A stretch of DNA of 42,810 bases, taken from NCBI GenBank assembly GCA_016869765.1, contig VGES01000031.1:1-42810 (forward strand), read 5' to 3'. This DNA comes from Alphaproteobacteria bacterium. Its GTDB lineage: Bacteria > Pseudomonadota > Alphaproteobacteria > SHVP01. The notes under the pieces are model-generated. The model worked only from the letters and a program-made list of their open reading frames with translations, was not told the origin of the DNA and did no database searches. This document shows positions 24,787 to 33,231 of this stretch, piece by piece. Numbering within the stretch: position 1 is the stretch's first letter; each line of letters begins with the position of its first letter. A program made the position numbers and the translations under genes.

Positions 24787-26622
24787 CTAGTTGGGGACTG
24801 TCCAGGAAACCTCGCCGCGGTCCACGAGGGCCGCATACCGCCGCCCACGATCGAACAACCCCGCATGGCCCTGGCGTCGGTTGCGGCGCCGTTGTTCGGT
24901 CGCCGCGGCGTCGAGTCGCCCGAAGGCGTCGCATACGACACCGTACTCCGTGCGCGCAGCCGCCGCCGACACGTGGCCGGCTGCCACATCGTCGGCCACG
25001 TCCTCGGCCGGTCGCTCGAACGGGTCTCCCCAACCGCCGCCGCCCGAGGTCATCGCCAGCAAGCGGTCCCCGTCTTCGACCCGCATGGCGTCGACTTTGT
25101 GGGTGAACTGGTGCTCGCGGTTGCCGCCTGGGTTGAGCACGTAGGTCGTGCCACTCCCGGCCTTGCCGCCGGCGACACCCCACGGCTGAGTCTGCATCCG
25201 ATCGTCGACGACGTGAATCACGCCCTCGCGCAGGAAGCGCACGGTCCGCCGCACGCCGAAGCCGCCGCGATGGCGCCCCGCTCCGGCGGAATCGACCGAC
25301 AGCGTGTCCTCCTCGACCAGCATCGGGTAGAACGCCTCCATGAACTCGGCCGGCCGGCTGCGTCCCGCGACATTGCCGTTGAGGGCATCCGAGCCATCGA
25401 TGTCGGGGCGGCCGCCGCCGCCACCACCGATCCCGTCACGAAAGAACACGCGTTCGCCCCAGTCATTCATGCTCGCCAAGCCCCAGGTCGATCGAGTGTC
25501 GCAGGACGCCGGGGTCAGGCCACCCAACGAACGGCTGAGGGCGCCGAGACACAGCTCGGGGACGCGAAACAGCGTGTAGGCACGGCAGGACGCCGGCGAA
25601 GGATATTCCGACGACAGAATGGTGCGTTTGCCCAGACGGCACGAGATCGCCCGCACGGCACCGCCGTTGAATACGGTGTCCGGCAGCAAATTGCGGAAGA
25701 TCGAGACCAGGTACTTCACGTAGTAGCGCTCGTCACCCGAGATGTTCACCGAGGCCTTCGATTGCGCGTCGGTGCCGTTGAAATCGAACGTGACGTGGTC
25801 GCCCTTCTTGACCATGGTCACCTTGAGCCGCAGGAAACGACGCGGCTCGGCCGCCACGGCCCCCGCAATCTCGACGAAATCCTCGAACGGGTACTCGCCG
25901 TCGGGAATCATCGGGAATGCGACCTCGCGCAGCGCCCGCGCGCAACGTTCGAGCAGTTCCTCGAATCCAGCCTCTACGGTCTCGGGGCCGTAGCGTTCGT
26001 AGAGTTCACGCACCCGACTGACGCCCACCTTCGTCGCCATGATGATGGCATCGAGGTCGCCTTGGACGTCGTTCGGATAGCGGCTGTTGTTGAGGATCGT
26101 GCGGTAGAGCGCCTCGTTGATCTTGCCACGTGACACGAGCTTCACCGGCGGGATGATGATCCCTTCCTGGTGGATGTCCGTGGCGCCGATCATGACGCTG
26201 CCGGGGACCAGTCCGCCCACGTCGCTGACGTGACCGAAGGCCTGGGCATAAGCGACCAGTCTCCCATTCCACCACACCGGCTGGGTGATGCAGAGGTCCG
26301 GCAGGTGCGTGAGACCGCCCGCCGACTTGAACGGATCGTTCCAGATGAAGACGTCGCCTTCTTCGACCTCTTCGATCTTGTAGTTGAGCAGGATCGGATC
26401 GACGTGGGCCGCGCCCGACGCCGAGGACACGTTGCGTCCGTGGCGATCGAAGATGCCGGCGCGATAGTCCCGCCCTTCGCGGATGACGACCGAACGCGCG
26501 GTGCGTTCGATCTGCAACTCCATCTCCTTGCGGGTCGATTCGATCGTGCCGCCAATGATCTCGAGCGTGATCGGATCGACGTTGGCGGTGTTGCGGCGGG
26601 CGGACAGACTTGGCGAAGTCAT
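24787..26622 (-). CDS. Hydantoinase B / oxoprolinase-type subunit (HyuB), copy 2 of 3
   Basis: A 611-residue HyuB paralogue. The family blocks read VDPITLEIIGGTIESTRKEM, FIWNDPFKSAGGLTHLPDLC, GSVMIGATDIHQEGI, YPNDVQGDLDAIIMATKVG, TFDFNGTDAQSKASVNISG, DALNGNVAGRSRPAEFMEAFYP and MTSGGGGWGDPFERP. Close throughout to copy 1, less so to copy 3. The ATG at 26622 has no free Shine-Dalgarno site: the bases upstream (26631-26663) form a 15-bp hairpin ending 8 bases before the start, so initiation may be limited by RNA structure. It follows a THI5-like binding-protein gene and precedes methyltransferase copy 2. Confidence 0.92.
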   Translation of the reverse strand: MTSPSLSARRNTANVDPITLEIIGGTIESTRKEMELQIERTARSVVIREGRDYRAGIFDRHGRNVSSASGAAHVDPILLNYKIEEVEEGDVFIWNDPFKSAGGLTHLPDLCITQPVWWNGRLVAYAQAFGHVSDVGGLVPGSVMIGATDIHQEGIIIPPVKLVSRGKINEALYRTILNNSRYPNDVQGDLDAIIMATKVGVSRVRELYERYGPETVEAGFEELLERCARALREVAFPMIPDGEYPFEDFVEIAGAVAAEPRRFLRLKVTMVKKGDHVTFDFNGTDAQSKASVNISGDERYYVKYLVSIFRNLLPDTVFNGGAVRAISCRLGKRTILSSEYPSPASCRAYTLFRVPELCLGALSRSLGGLTPASCDTRSTWGLASMNDWGERVFFRDGIGGGGGGRPDIDGSDALNGNVAGRSRPAEFMEAFYPMLVEEDTLSVDSAGAGRHRGGFGVRRTVRFLREGVIHVVDDRMQTQPWGVAGGKAGSGTTYVLNPGGNREHQFTHKVDAMRVEDGDRLLAMTSGGGGWGDPFERPAEDVADDVAAGHVSAAAARTEYGVVCDAFGRLDAAATEQRRRNRRQGHAGLFDRGRRYAALVDRGEVSWTVPN

Positions 26623-26630
26623 GACACGAA

Positions 26631-26663
26631 GGTTCCGCCTCGCCCAACGGGCGAGGCGGAACC
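26631..26663 (-). promoter_or_regulatory. Perfect 15-bp stem-loop between binding-protein gene and HyuB copy 2
   Basis: Arms GGTTCCGCCTCGCCC and GGGCGAGGCGGAACC pair perfectly around a 3-base loop. It begins 9 bases after the binding-protein stop and ends 8 bases before the HyuB ATG, covering the place where the ribosome-binding site should be. No U-tract. Likely effects are protection of the binding-protein mRNA and reduced HyuB translation; both are inferred. Confidence 0.7.
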
Positions 26664-26672
26664 CCTACAGGG

Positions 26673-27689
26673 CTAGTTCGTCAGGCGCGCGCCTGGCACG
26701 AACTGATTGGTGAAGTACTGCGTGATGGGACGCTTCTCATCCAACACCTTGTACTGGAGAAGCACGTCCTGGGTCATTTCCCAGTCCTTCTGGTTGTGGA
26801 AGCCCAAGGGCTGACCCTGGGTCGAGGCGCCGACGAACTTGATGGCGTCCGGGAAGTCCGCCTCGTTGCGCTTCAAGACGTCCGGCTTCGAGTTCGGCTC
26901 CGACATCTTGGCGAGGATCGCCTGCGTTTCCTTGGGATTCGCTTTGGCGTACTCCCAGGCCTTCATCGTCGCGCCGACGAAGCGTTTGACGAGGTCCGGG
27001 TTCCTCTTGGTCAGGTCGGCGTTGGCGACGATGTTGTAGCCGACGATCTTCACGCCGAAGTCCGAGTAGATGAACATCTTGGCGCCGCCCACCGGCTCGA
27101 ACAGCGCGTTCGACCACGCGGTCGCCATCATTGCGTCGAAGTCGCCGTTCATGAACATGCGGACCTTGGCGGCGGGATCGACCGCGACCTGCTTCACGTC
27201 GGCTTCCTTTAGCCCGACGTTCTGCAACACCGCCGGCAACAGCGCTTCGTTGGTGCCGCCCGGGGTGATCGCCATGGTCTTGCCCTTGAGATCAGCCGGG
27301 CCCTTGATGTCGGCCTTCTTGTTGAGCACGTAGATCGCCTGGCCCATCACCGGCATCACGTTGGCGACGCTGATCACGGGCACGTCCTTGGCGACGCCGC
27401 GCATGATCGCCTCGGTGGCGGCGAAACCGAATTGGTCATCGCCCTTGCCGACCAGGGTGATCACCTGGCCCGAGCCGCGGCCTTCGGTCACCGCGACCTC
27501 GAGGTTGACCTCCTTGTAGAAGCCCTTCTCGATGCCGACGAAGAACGGCGCGTGGTAATGCGAGTGGAACCAGTCGGTGCGGATCGACACTTTGTCCTGC
27601 GCCTGGACCGCGGTCGTCGACAGCGTCGCCGCGAACCCGGCGACGGCCAGCAGACGAAGCGCCTGCGTACGCGTAATTCCCAAAGCCAT
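26673..27689 (-). CDS. ABC transporter substrate-binding protein, THI5/NMT1-like, copy 1
   Basis: A 338-residue periplasmic binding protein. The signal peptide runs over ALRLLAVAGFAATLSTTAVQA with cleavage before QDKVSIRTDW. The mature start DWFHSHYHAPFFVGIEKGFY matches the THI5/NMT1/SsuA family pattern (DW-x-x-x-x-x-HAPF-x-x-A-x-x-KG-x-Y), and EGRGSGQVITLVGKGDDQFGF and ITPGGTNEALLPAVL belong to the ligand cleft. Relatives bind pyrimidine precursors, sulfonates or nitrate-like anions. The start has AGGGAGAGG 3 bases away. It follows the permease gene by 43 bases, forming one importer with the ATPase and permease. A second binding protein at 36252 is about half identical by eye. Confidence 0.92.
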   Translation of the reverse strand: MALGITRTQALRLLAVAGFAATLSTTAVQAQDKVSIRTDWFHSHYHAPFFVGIEKGFYKEVNLEVAVTEGRGSGQVITLVGKGDDQFGFAATEAIMRGVAKDVPVISVANVMPVMGQAIYVLNKKADIKGPADLKGKTMAITPGGTNEALLPAVLQNVGLKEADVKQVAVDPAAKVRMFMNGDFDAMMATAWSNALFEPVGGAKMFIYSDFGVKIVGYNIVANADLTKRNPDLVKRFVGATMKAWEYAKANPKETQAILAKMSEPNSKPDVLKRNEADFPDAIKFVGASTQGQPLGFHNQKDWEMTQDVLLQYKVLDEKRPITQYFTNQFVPGARLTN

Positions 27690-27732
27690 CGGCCTCTCCC
27701 TTGGTTGCTCGAGTGTGCCGGCCGGTTCGCCC

Positions 27733-28557
27733 CTAGAGCACGACTCCGTGCTTCAGGCGCTGCGACACGTGCCAGCGGATCACGATACGTTCGATCACAT
27801 CGATGATGAGAAAAAGTACCACGCCGACGATGCTCAGGATGAGGATGCCGGCGAACAAAACATCGGTATCGAGATTCCCGTTCGCAATCAGCAGAATCCG
27901 ACCTATCCCTTTGTCCGAGCCTATGAATTCGCCGACGATGGCGCCGATAACGGCAGCCGTGATCGAAAGTTTCAGGCCGCCGAAGATCGCCGGCATCGCG
28001 TTGGGCAGGCGGAAACGGAAGAACACCTGGGCCGGGCTTGCCCCCATGGAGCGCGCCAAGTGCAGCTTCAAGAGATCGATCGAGCGCAGCCCGATCACCG
28101 TCGAAATGATGATCGGAAAGAACGAGATGAGGAACGCGATCAGGATTTTGGGCGTGATGCCGAAGCCGAACCAGATGACGAATAGCGGGGCGATCGCGAC
28201 CTTGGGGATCACCTGCGAGCCGACGATTAGCGGGAACACCGTCTTCTCGAGAATTCGCGCCGACACGATGGCGATGGCGAGACCGACCCCCACGATCACG
28301 CTCATGGCAAAACCTGCCATGATCTCCATCAAGGTGTAGAGCATCGCCAACGACAGCGACGTCCAATTCTTGAACAACGCGGTCATCATCTTCCATGGCG
28401 GGGGCAGGATGAACGCTTTGACGTCGAAGACCCGGACGCCGATGTCCCAGATCGCAATGACAACGACGAGCGCCAGGATCGGGTACATCCAATCCGGGAC
28501 CCGCACACGCGTCGCGTCAGGACCCTTGGTGGTAGAAGAAACAGCTTCCGCGGTCAT
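27733..28557 (-). CDS. ABC transporter permease, SsuC/TauC/ThiX-like
   Basis: A 274-residue inner-membrane permease with six hydrophobic segments beginning WMYPILALVVVIAIWDIGVRVF, then the family block ILPPPWKMMTALFKN. The cytoplasmic ATPase-contact loop is LLKLHLARSMGASPAQVFFRFRLPNAMP. It is the only permease of the THI5-like importer, probably working as a homodimer with both binding proteins in the operon. The ATG at 28557 overlaps the ATPase stop by 4 bases; an upstream in-frame start at 28602 would overlap the ATPase gene further and is less likely. Confidence 0.92.
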   Translation of the reverse strand: MTAEAVSSTTKGPDATRVRVPDWMYPILALVVVIAIWDIGVRVFDVKAFILPPPWKMMTALFKNWTSLSLAMLYTLMEIMAGFAMSVIVGVGLAIAIVSARILEKTVFPLIVGSQVIPKVAIAPLFVIWFGFGITPKILIAFLISFFPIIISTVIGLRSIDLLKLHLARSMGASPAQVFFRFRLPNAMPAIFGGLKLSITAAVIGAIVGEFIGSDKGIGRILLIANGNLDTDVLFAGILILSIVGVVLFLIIDVIERIVIRWHVSQRLKHGVVL

Positions 28558-29354
28558 GGCTTCACCTCGCCCGTTTCTCCGTGCTGACGCAGCACGCCCC
28601 ACTCTTCGAACATGCCGCGAATGCGCTTGGCGTAGGCGCCGAACGCTGGCGTCTCGCGGGTCCCGAGTTGGCGTGGTCGCGGCAGATCGATCGGGATGAC
28701 CGCGCCGATCTTCCCCGGGCGCGGCGTCATGACGATCACGCGGTCGGCCAACAACACCGCCTCGGAGATACTGTGCGTCACGAACAACACGGTCTTTTTG
28801 CTCGCCATCCAGATGTCCTGGATATCGAGGTTGAGTTGGTCACGCGTGAGCGCATCCAGCGCTCCGAACGGCTCGTCCATAAGCAGTAGCGGCGGATCGT
28901 GGAGCAACGCCCGGCAGATCGAAACACGCTGTTGCATACCCCCGGACAGCTCGTAAGGGTGACGATTCTCGTATCCTTCGAGCCCGACCATCCTCAGCAA
29001 TTCGTTGGCGCGCTGGCGGTAAGGTGTCGGGTCGAGGCCGCGAATCTCGATCTGCAGCATCACGTTTTTCATCACGGTCCGCCAGTCGAGGAGGTTGGCC
29101 TCCTGAAAGACGATCCCGAGATTGGTGTAGGGTCCTTCGACCTTGGTCGTGCCGATCTGGATCGTGCCGCCGCTCTTGGTGACGAGGCCGGCCATCATCA
29201 TGAGGAGCGTGCTCTTGCCGCAACCCGAGGGGCCGAGCAGGGCGACGAACTCGCCCTCCTCGATGTCGAGAGAAACCTCTTCGACCGCGAAGATCCCGCC
29301 CGTCGCCGAAGCGTAGGTCTTGGTGACCTTGTCGATACGAACCGCCAGGGTCAT
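28554..29354 (-). CDS. ABC transporter ATPase, SsuB/TauB/ThiZ-like
   Basis: A 266-residue ATPase. Walker A GPSGCGKSTLLMMMAGL, Q-loop VFQEANLLDWRTV, signature LSGGMQQRVSICRAL, Walker B LLLMDEPFGALDALTR and H-loop FVTHSISEAVLLADRV are all intact. The pattern is that of the nitrate/sulfonate/taurine/pyrimidine group. The ATG at 29354 overlaps the HyuA stop (ATGA) and has GGAGG 4 bases upstream. Being translationally coupled to HyuA on one side and the permease on the other ties the importer directly to the hydantoinase-type enzyme. Confidence 0.94.
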   Translation of the reverse strand: MTLAVRIDKVTKTYASATGGIFAVEEVSLDIEEGEFVALLGPSGCGKSTLLMMMAGLVTKSGGTIQIGTTKVEGPYTNLGIVFQEANLLDWRTVMKNVMLQIEIRGLDPTPYRQRANELLRMVGLEGYENRHPYELSGGMQQRVSICRALLHDPPLLLMDEPFGALDALTRDQLNLDIQDIWMASKKTVLFVTHSISEAVLLADRVIVMTPRPGKIGAVIPIDLPRPRQLGTRETPAFGAYAKRIRGMFEEWGVLRQHGETGEVKP

Positions 29355-31414
29355 GCCGCCTCCTGGCGCCGACCGGCATTGGTCTCGATCAGCAGGTTGC
29401 CGCAACGGTCGACCCGGACCCGTTGCCCGGGGAGCACGAGGGTGGTCGAGTCGTATTGCTGAATGATCGCCGGGCCCTCGAAGGTGGCGCCCTCCCCCAA
29501 CTTGTCGCGATCATAAAGCGGCGTCTCGCTCCAGGTCTTGCCGAAGTACACCTGCTGGCGGCCCACGATCGCCGCTGCGACGTCGCCTGCCGCCTTGGCG
29601 CGAAACGGTGCGACCTCGCGCATGCGACCGAGACCGGCCACGCGCAGGTTGACCACCTCGACCTGCTGCGTGCCCTCGTAGGAGTACCCGTACTCGCTCT
29701 GGTGCGCATCGTGCAGGCCCTTGATCATCGCCTTGACCAAGCCTTCGTCGATCGCGCCACCGGGGACCGGAACGGTAAGTTCGGTGCGCATGCCGCGATA
29801 GCGCATGTCCGCCGACCGAACGATCTGGCGATGCTCTGTTGCGAATCCTTGTCGCTTGAGCGCCCCTTCGGCCTGCGTCTCGAGTTCTCCGAAATGACGT
29901 TTCAACCGCGCGACATCGAGGTCGGACTCGCGCTGAATATCGGTCATCACGAAGTCCTCGCGCACGTCCGACACCAGCGCCCCGAGCGAGCAGCCGATCC
30001 CGGGGTTGGGGGGAATCATGACCTGCGGAATCCGCAAGATCTCGCCCAACGAGGCGGCGTGGAGCGGCCCCGCGCCGCCGCCCGCCACCAACGTGAACAA
30101 GCGCGGGTCCCGGCCCTTGCGGACCGAGACTTGGCGGATGGCATCGGCCATGTTGAGCTCGCCGATCTCGATAATGCCGTTGGCCATTTCGAGCGGCGTC
30201 AGCCCGATCTTCTCGCCCAGATCGCGCAACGCGTTCTCGGCCAACGTGCGGTCGAGGCGCACCATCCCGCCGGCCAACGTCCGGGGCAGGCGCCCGAGGT
30301 AGTAATTGGCATCGGTGATCGTCGGCTCCTTGCCGCCACGGCCGTAACACGCGGGCCCGGGCTCGGCACCGGCCGAGCGCGGCCCGACATGGAGCCGGTC
30401 GCCGGGCGCCAGCCAAGCGAGCGAACCGCCGCCCGCGCCGACCGAAATCACGTCGATCGACGGTGTACGGATCGGATACACGTCGATCTCGGCTTCGGTC
30501 ACCATGCTCGGATAGCCGCCTTTGATCAAACTGACGTCGGTCGAGGTGCCGCCCATGTCGAAGGTGATGATGTCCGGAATCCCCGACTCGCGGCCGAGCC
30601 AGGCCGAACCGACGACGGCGGCCGAAGGACCCGAGAGCGCCGTGTACACGGGCTTTTCGATCGCCAGATCCGCCCGGCTGGCGCCGCCGCCCGATTTCAT
30701 CATGTAGAGCGGCGCCTCGATGCCCAGGTCCTTCATATGTTTCTGGAGGTTGGCGACGTAACGCCCGAGGAGCGGCATAAGCAACGCGTTCATGCACGTC
30801 GTGACGGCACGCTCGTATTCGCGGAACTCGGGCAGCGTCTCGGAAGAGATCGAGACGAAACTGCCCGGATACTCCTCGCGGAAGATATCACGCGCGCGCC
30901 GTTCGTGAGCACCGTTGGCATAGGCGTTGATGAAACAGATGGCGATCGTGCCAATGCCCTGTTCCTTGTACCAGCGCGCGAGCGCCCGACACTCGGCTTC
31001 ATCGAACGGCGCCAACACCTCGCCCTTGTAGTTGAGGCGCTCGCTCAGCTCGCGCACGTTCTTCAGCGGCACGAGTCGCGGCGGCTTGACCCAGACGTAG
31101 ATCGAGCCGCGCTCGCCCGGGACGGTCTGGCGCGCCAACTCCAGAATGTGGCGGAACCCTTTGGTGACGACGAGGCCGATCGGCGGGAACTGCCGCTGCA
31201 GAATGGCGTTCACCGCCACCGTGGTGCCATGCAGGACCGCGTCGATCTTCTGGCCGTTCAGCCGGCCCTTGAGAGATTCGAGAGCATGGCGGAAGCCGAG
31301 ATCGGGGCTTTTCGGCGTCGAAGGCACCTTGATGATGTGCATCTTGCCGCCCTCGTCCAGGGCCTGAAGGTCCGTGAACGTGCCTCCGGAATCGATACCG
31401 ACGCGAAACCCCAT
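29351..31414 (-). CDS. Hydantoinase A / oxoprolinase-type subunit (HyuA), the only copy
   Basis: A 687-residue cytosolic ATP-using subunit. The N-terminal Hydant_A_N domain starts GFRVGIDSGGTFTDLQALDE with the phosphate-binding D-S-G-G-T-F-T-D; HGTTVAVNAILQR and KGFRHILELARQ follow. The Hydantoinase_A core shows MKSGGGASRADLA, ALSGPSAAVVGSAWLG and TFDMGGTSTDVSLI, then SVGAGGGSLAWL, RSAGAEPGPACYGRGG and VAGGGAGPLHAASLGE. The C-terminal domain ends with FEGPAIIQQYDSTTLVLPGQ. Length and motifs are normal. It would phosphorylate or activate the lactam or carbonyl substrate for the HyuB subunits. It directly follows the 31415 gene (stop and start adjacent) and overlaps the ATPase gene by 4 bases. 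Confidence 0.94.
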   Translation of the reverse strand: MGFRVGIDSGGTFTDLQALDEGGKMHIIKVPSTPKSPDLGFRHALESLKGRLNGQKIDAVLHGTTVAVNAILQRQFPPIGLVVTKGFRHILELARQTVPGERGSIYVWVKPPRLVPLKNVRELSERLNYKGEVLAPFDEAECRALARWYKEQGIGTIAICFINAYANGAHERRARDIFREEYPGSFVSISSETLPEFREYERAVTTCMNALLMPLLGRYVANLQKHMKDLGIEAPLYMMKSGGGASRADLAIEKPVYTALSGPSAAVVGSAWLGRESGIPDIITFDMGGTSTDVSLIKGGYPSMVTEAEIDVYPIRTPSIDVISVGAGGGSLAWLAPGDRLHVGPRSAGAEPGPACYGRGGKEPTITDANYYLGRLPRTLAGGMVRLDRTLAENALRDLGEKIGLTPLEMANGIIEIGELNMADAIRQVSVRKGRDPRLFTLVAGGGAGPLHAASLGEILRIPQVMIPPNPGIGCSLGALVSDVREDFVMTDIQRESDLDVARLKRHFGELETQAEGALKRQGFATEHRQIVRSADMRYRGMRTELTVPVPGGAIDEGLVKAMIKGLHDAHQSEYGYSYEGTQQVEVVNLRVAGLGRMREVAPFRAKAAGDVAAAIVGRQQVYFGKTWSETPLYDRDKLGEGATFEGPAIIQQYDSTTLVLPGQRVRVDRCGNLLIETNAGRRQEAA

Positions 31415-32425
31415 CTAAGCCGCCACTCCCATGGCTGGTGGAACGAAAGACTCGGGCGCGAACAGGTCTTCGAGCGACACGCGCTTCGTCGCCAAGCCCT
31501 GCTCGACAGAATAGTCGATCAAGGCCTCGAGCACCTTGCGGTTGGGCTCGATGCCATAGGCCCACGGATCGCGACCGCCAAAGACCTCGTCGATTTCTTC
31601 GAGGTCGGCCGGAATCCAGGGCAGCGCCGCCGCGAGCGGCCCGGTCACCCGAATGCGGGCACGCCCCAACGCCTTGGCCTCCTCGAAGGCCTCGTAGAGC
31701 GACGACACGATCCATCGGTTGGCTTCGTAGACCGCCCGACGAATGACGATGGTGTGCATGATCGGAAAGATGCCGGTACGCCGGAAGTAGTCCTTCTCCA
31801 CCGCGCGGTAGTCGGGGAACATCCGTGCCACCGTGCCGCGTTTCTCGACCAGCGCCCGCGGCCGGGTCGGCGCGATCAGGGCGTCGAGATCGCCCTTCTC
31901 CAACATCTCTTCGAGGTGGCGATCCTCGGGGATGACGCTCAGGTCGATGTCGGGCGGCAAGGTGATCGCGGCACGCTCGACGTAGCCCGGGCGATCCATG
32001 CCGCCCGTGAACCACGTCATTTCGCGCGGGTGAACACCGTGATCGTGCTGCAGGATCGCGCGAATCCAGAGCGCCGCCGTCATCTGGTATTCGACCACGC
32101 CCATGCGGCGGCCGCGCAGGTCTTCCGGCCGCCGGATCCCGGCCTTCGCATTCACGAACAAATAGCTGTGCCGGAAGTTGCGCGAGGGGAATACGGGAAT
32201 GGCGACGAACCTACGATCGCCACGGCCAGCGAGTGCGACGAAGGTGGACATCGACATCTCGGCCGCGTCGAATTCTTCGTACTGCACCATGCGTCGGAAC
32301 AGATCACGCAGGGACACGACGACATAGTTCAGGTCGATGCCACGCGGGCGCACCGTGCCGTCGATCAAGCTGTGCGAGCGGTCCCAGTAGTCCGAACCGC
32401 CGTAGGTCAAGCGCAACAAACTCAT
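31415..32425 (-). CDS. Cytosolic binding-protein-fold enzyme, 4,5-dihydroxyphthalate decarboxylase-like
   Basis: A 336-residue protein that begins LLRLTYGGSDYWDRSHSLID, with no signal peptide. It resembles the family annotated as 4,5-dihydroxyphthalate decarboxylase (Pht5-like), which has a periplasmic-binding-protein fold but acts inside the cell. Supporting segments: FDAAEMSMSTFVALAGRGD, AIPVFPSRNFRHSYLFVN, PEDLRGRRMGVVEYQMTAALWIRA, ALIAPTRPRALVE, and a C-terminal DPWAYGIEPNRKVLEALIDYS that is typical of the family. A decarboxylase or substrate-binding chaperone for the pathway are the main options. It lies directly before HyuA with no spacer, and 86 bases after the SDR gene, the longest gap in the operon. 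Confidence 0.82.
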   Translation of the reverse strand: MSLLRLTYGGSDYWDRSHSLIDGTVRPRGIDLNYVVVSLRDLFRRMVQYEEFDAAEMSMSTFVALAGRGDRRFVAIPVFPSRNFRHSYLFVNAKAGIRRPEDLRGRRMGVVEYQMTAALWIRAILQHDHGVHPREMTWFTGGMDRPGYVERAAITLPPDIDLSVIPEDRHLEEMLEKGDLDALIAPTRPRALVEKRGTVARMFPDYRAVEKDYFRRTGIFPIMHTIVIRRAVYEANRWIVSSLYEAFEEAKALGRARIRVTGPLAAALPWIPADLEEIDEVFGGRDPWAYGIEPNRKVLEALIDYSVEQGLATKRVSLEDLFAPESFVPPAMGVAA

Positions 32426-32511
32426 GGCATTGTCTGTAGTTCAGCCGTGCGGCTGCCCGGAGCGCCAAGCTAGGAGCCTGGGCCGGGCCGAGTCAACGAA
32501 ACCCGCCCCGA

Positions 32512-33228
32512 TCACCACGGATAGTCCTTGCCGGTATAGAGAATATATCGCCCAGAATCAGCCAGACCGAGCATGTCGATCTGGCGCCGCATGCCGGCAA
32601 TGCTCTCCTCGGGCGATAGCGGAGCGTCCGGCCCGCCTTGCGCCGTGCGAACGTGACCAGGAACCAATCCGACCACGGTGATTCCACGCGGCTTCAAGTC
32701 GAGCGCCAAGTTGCGCACGAGCATGTTGAGCGCGCTCTTGCTGGTGCGATAGTAGATCAGTCCGCCCTTGACTGGCCCCGGCGTGCCCGGGACGTTGTAC
32801 TGCATGCTGGCAAGCCCGGAAGCCAGCATCACGACCATTTTGCGTTGGCTCCGGGCGACGTGCTCGACGAAGCATTCCGTCATCTTCATCGGCCCCATCA
32901 CGTTGATGCGCAGGATTTGGTCCCATAGCGCGTAGTCGATGGCGCCGAAGAGCTGTTCCTCCGGCCCCTTCACGCCCGCGTTGTTGAGCAACACGTCGAT
33001 CGCCACGCCGTTCAGCGAGCGCGCGAACCGTTCGACGGCCGGATGGTCGGTAACATCGAGCGGATGCAGGGTCACCCGTTCAGGCGCGCCGCGGGCGATC
33101 GTCTGCAGCTCCGTGGCGTCGCCGAGATCGACTCCCGTAGCATAGACCCGCCAACCCGCCGCGGCAAATTGCCGGACGAACTCGAGACCCAACCCTTGGC
33201 GACTGCCGGTGACCAGAACCGTCGGCAT
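32512..33228 (-). CDS. Short-chain dehydrogenase/reductase (C-factor/sniffer-like SDR)
   Basis: A 238-residue NAD(P)-dependent oxidoreductase. The Rossmann motif is TGSRQGLG near the N-terminus, followed by DVTD, NNAG (LLNNAGVKGPEEQLF), the catalytic Ser in VMLASGLASM and Tyr-x-x-x-Lys in YYRTSKSALNML. VPGHVRT after strand 6 is normal. The sequence resembles the C-factor/sniffer subgroup of SDRs. ATG at 33228 is 3 bases from the stop of methyltransferase copy 3. It is the only dehydrogenase in the operon, so it probably acts on a hydroxyl or carbonyl of the pathway's intermediate. Confidence 0.92.
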   Translation of the reverse strand: MPTVLVTGSRQGLGLEFVRQFAAAGWRVYATGVDLGDATELQTIARGAPERVTLHPLDVTDHPAVERFARSLNGVAIDVLLNNAGVKGPEEQLFGAIDYALWDQILRINVMGPMKMTECFVEHVARSQRKMVVMLASGLASMQYNVPGTPGPVKGGLIYYRTSKSALNMLVRNLALDLKPRGITVVGLVPGHVRTAQGGPDAPLSPEESIAGMRRQIDMLGLADSGRYILYTGKDYPW

Positions 33229-33231
33229 CGG

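Noticed and set aside
29423-32473. A 1,016-codon plus-strand open frame opposite HyuA and the binding-protein-fold enzyme
   Set aside because: It lies antisense to two clear genes, and its Arg/His/Asp-rich composition is that of GC-rich codon shadows; no domain is recognisable.
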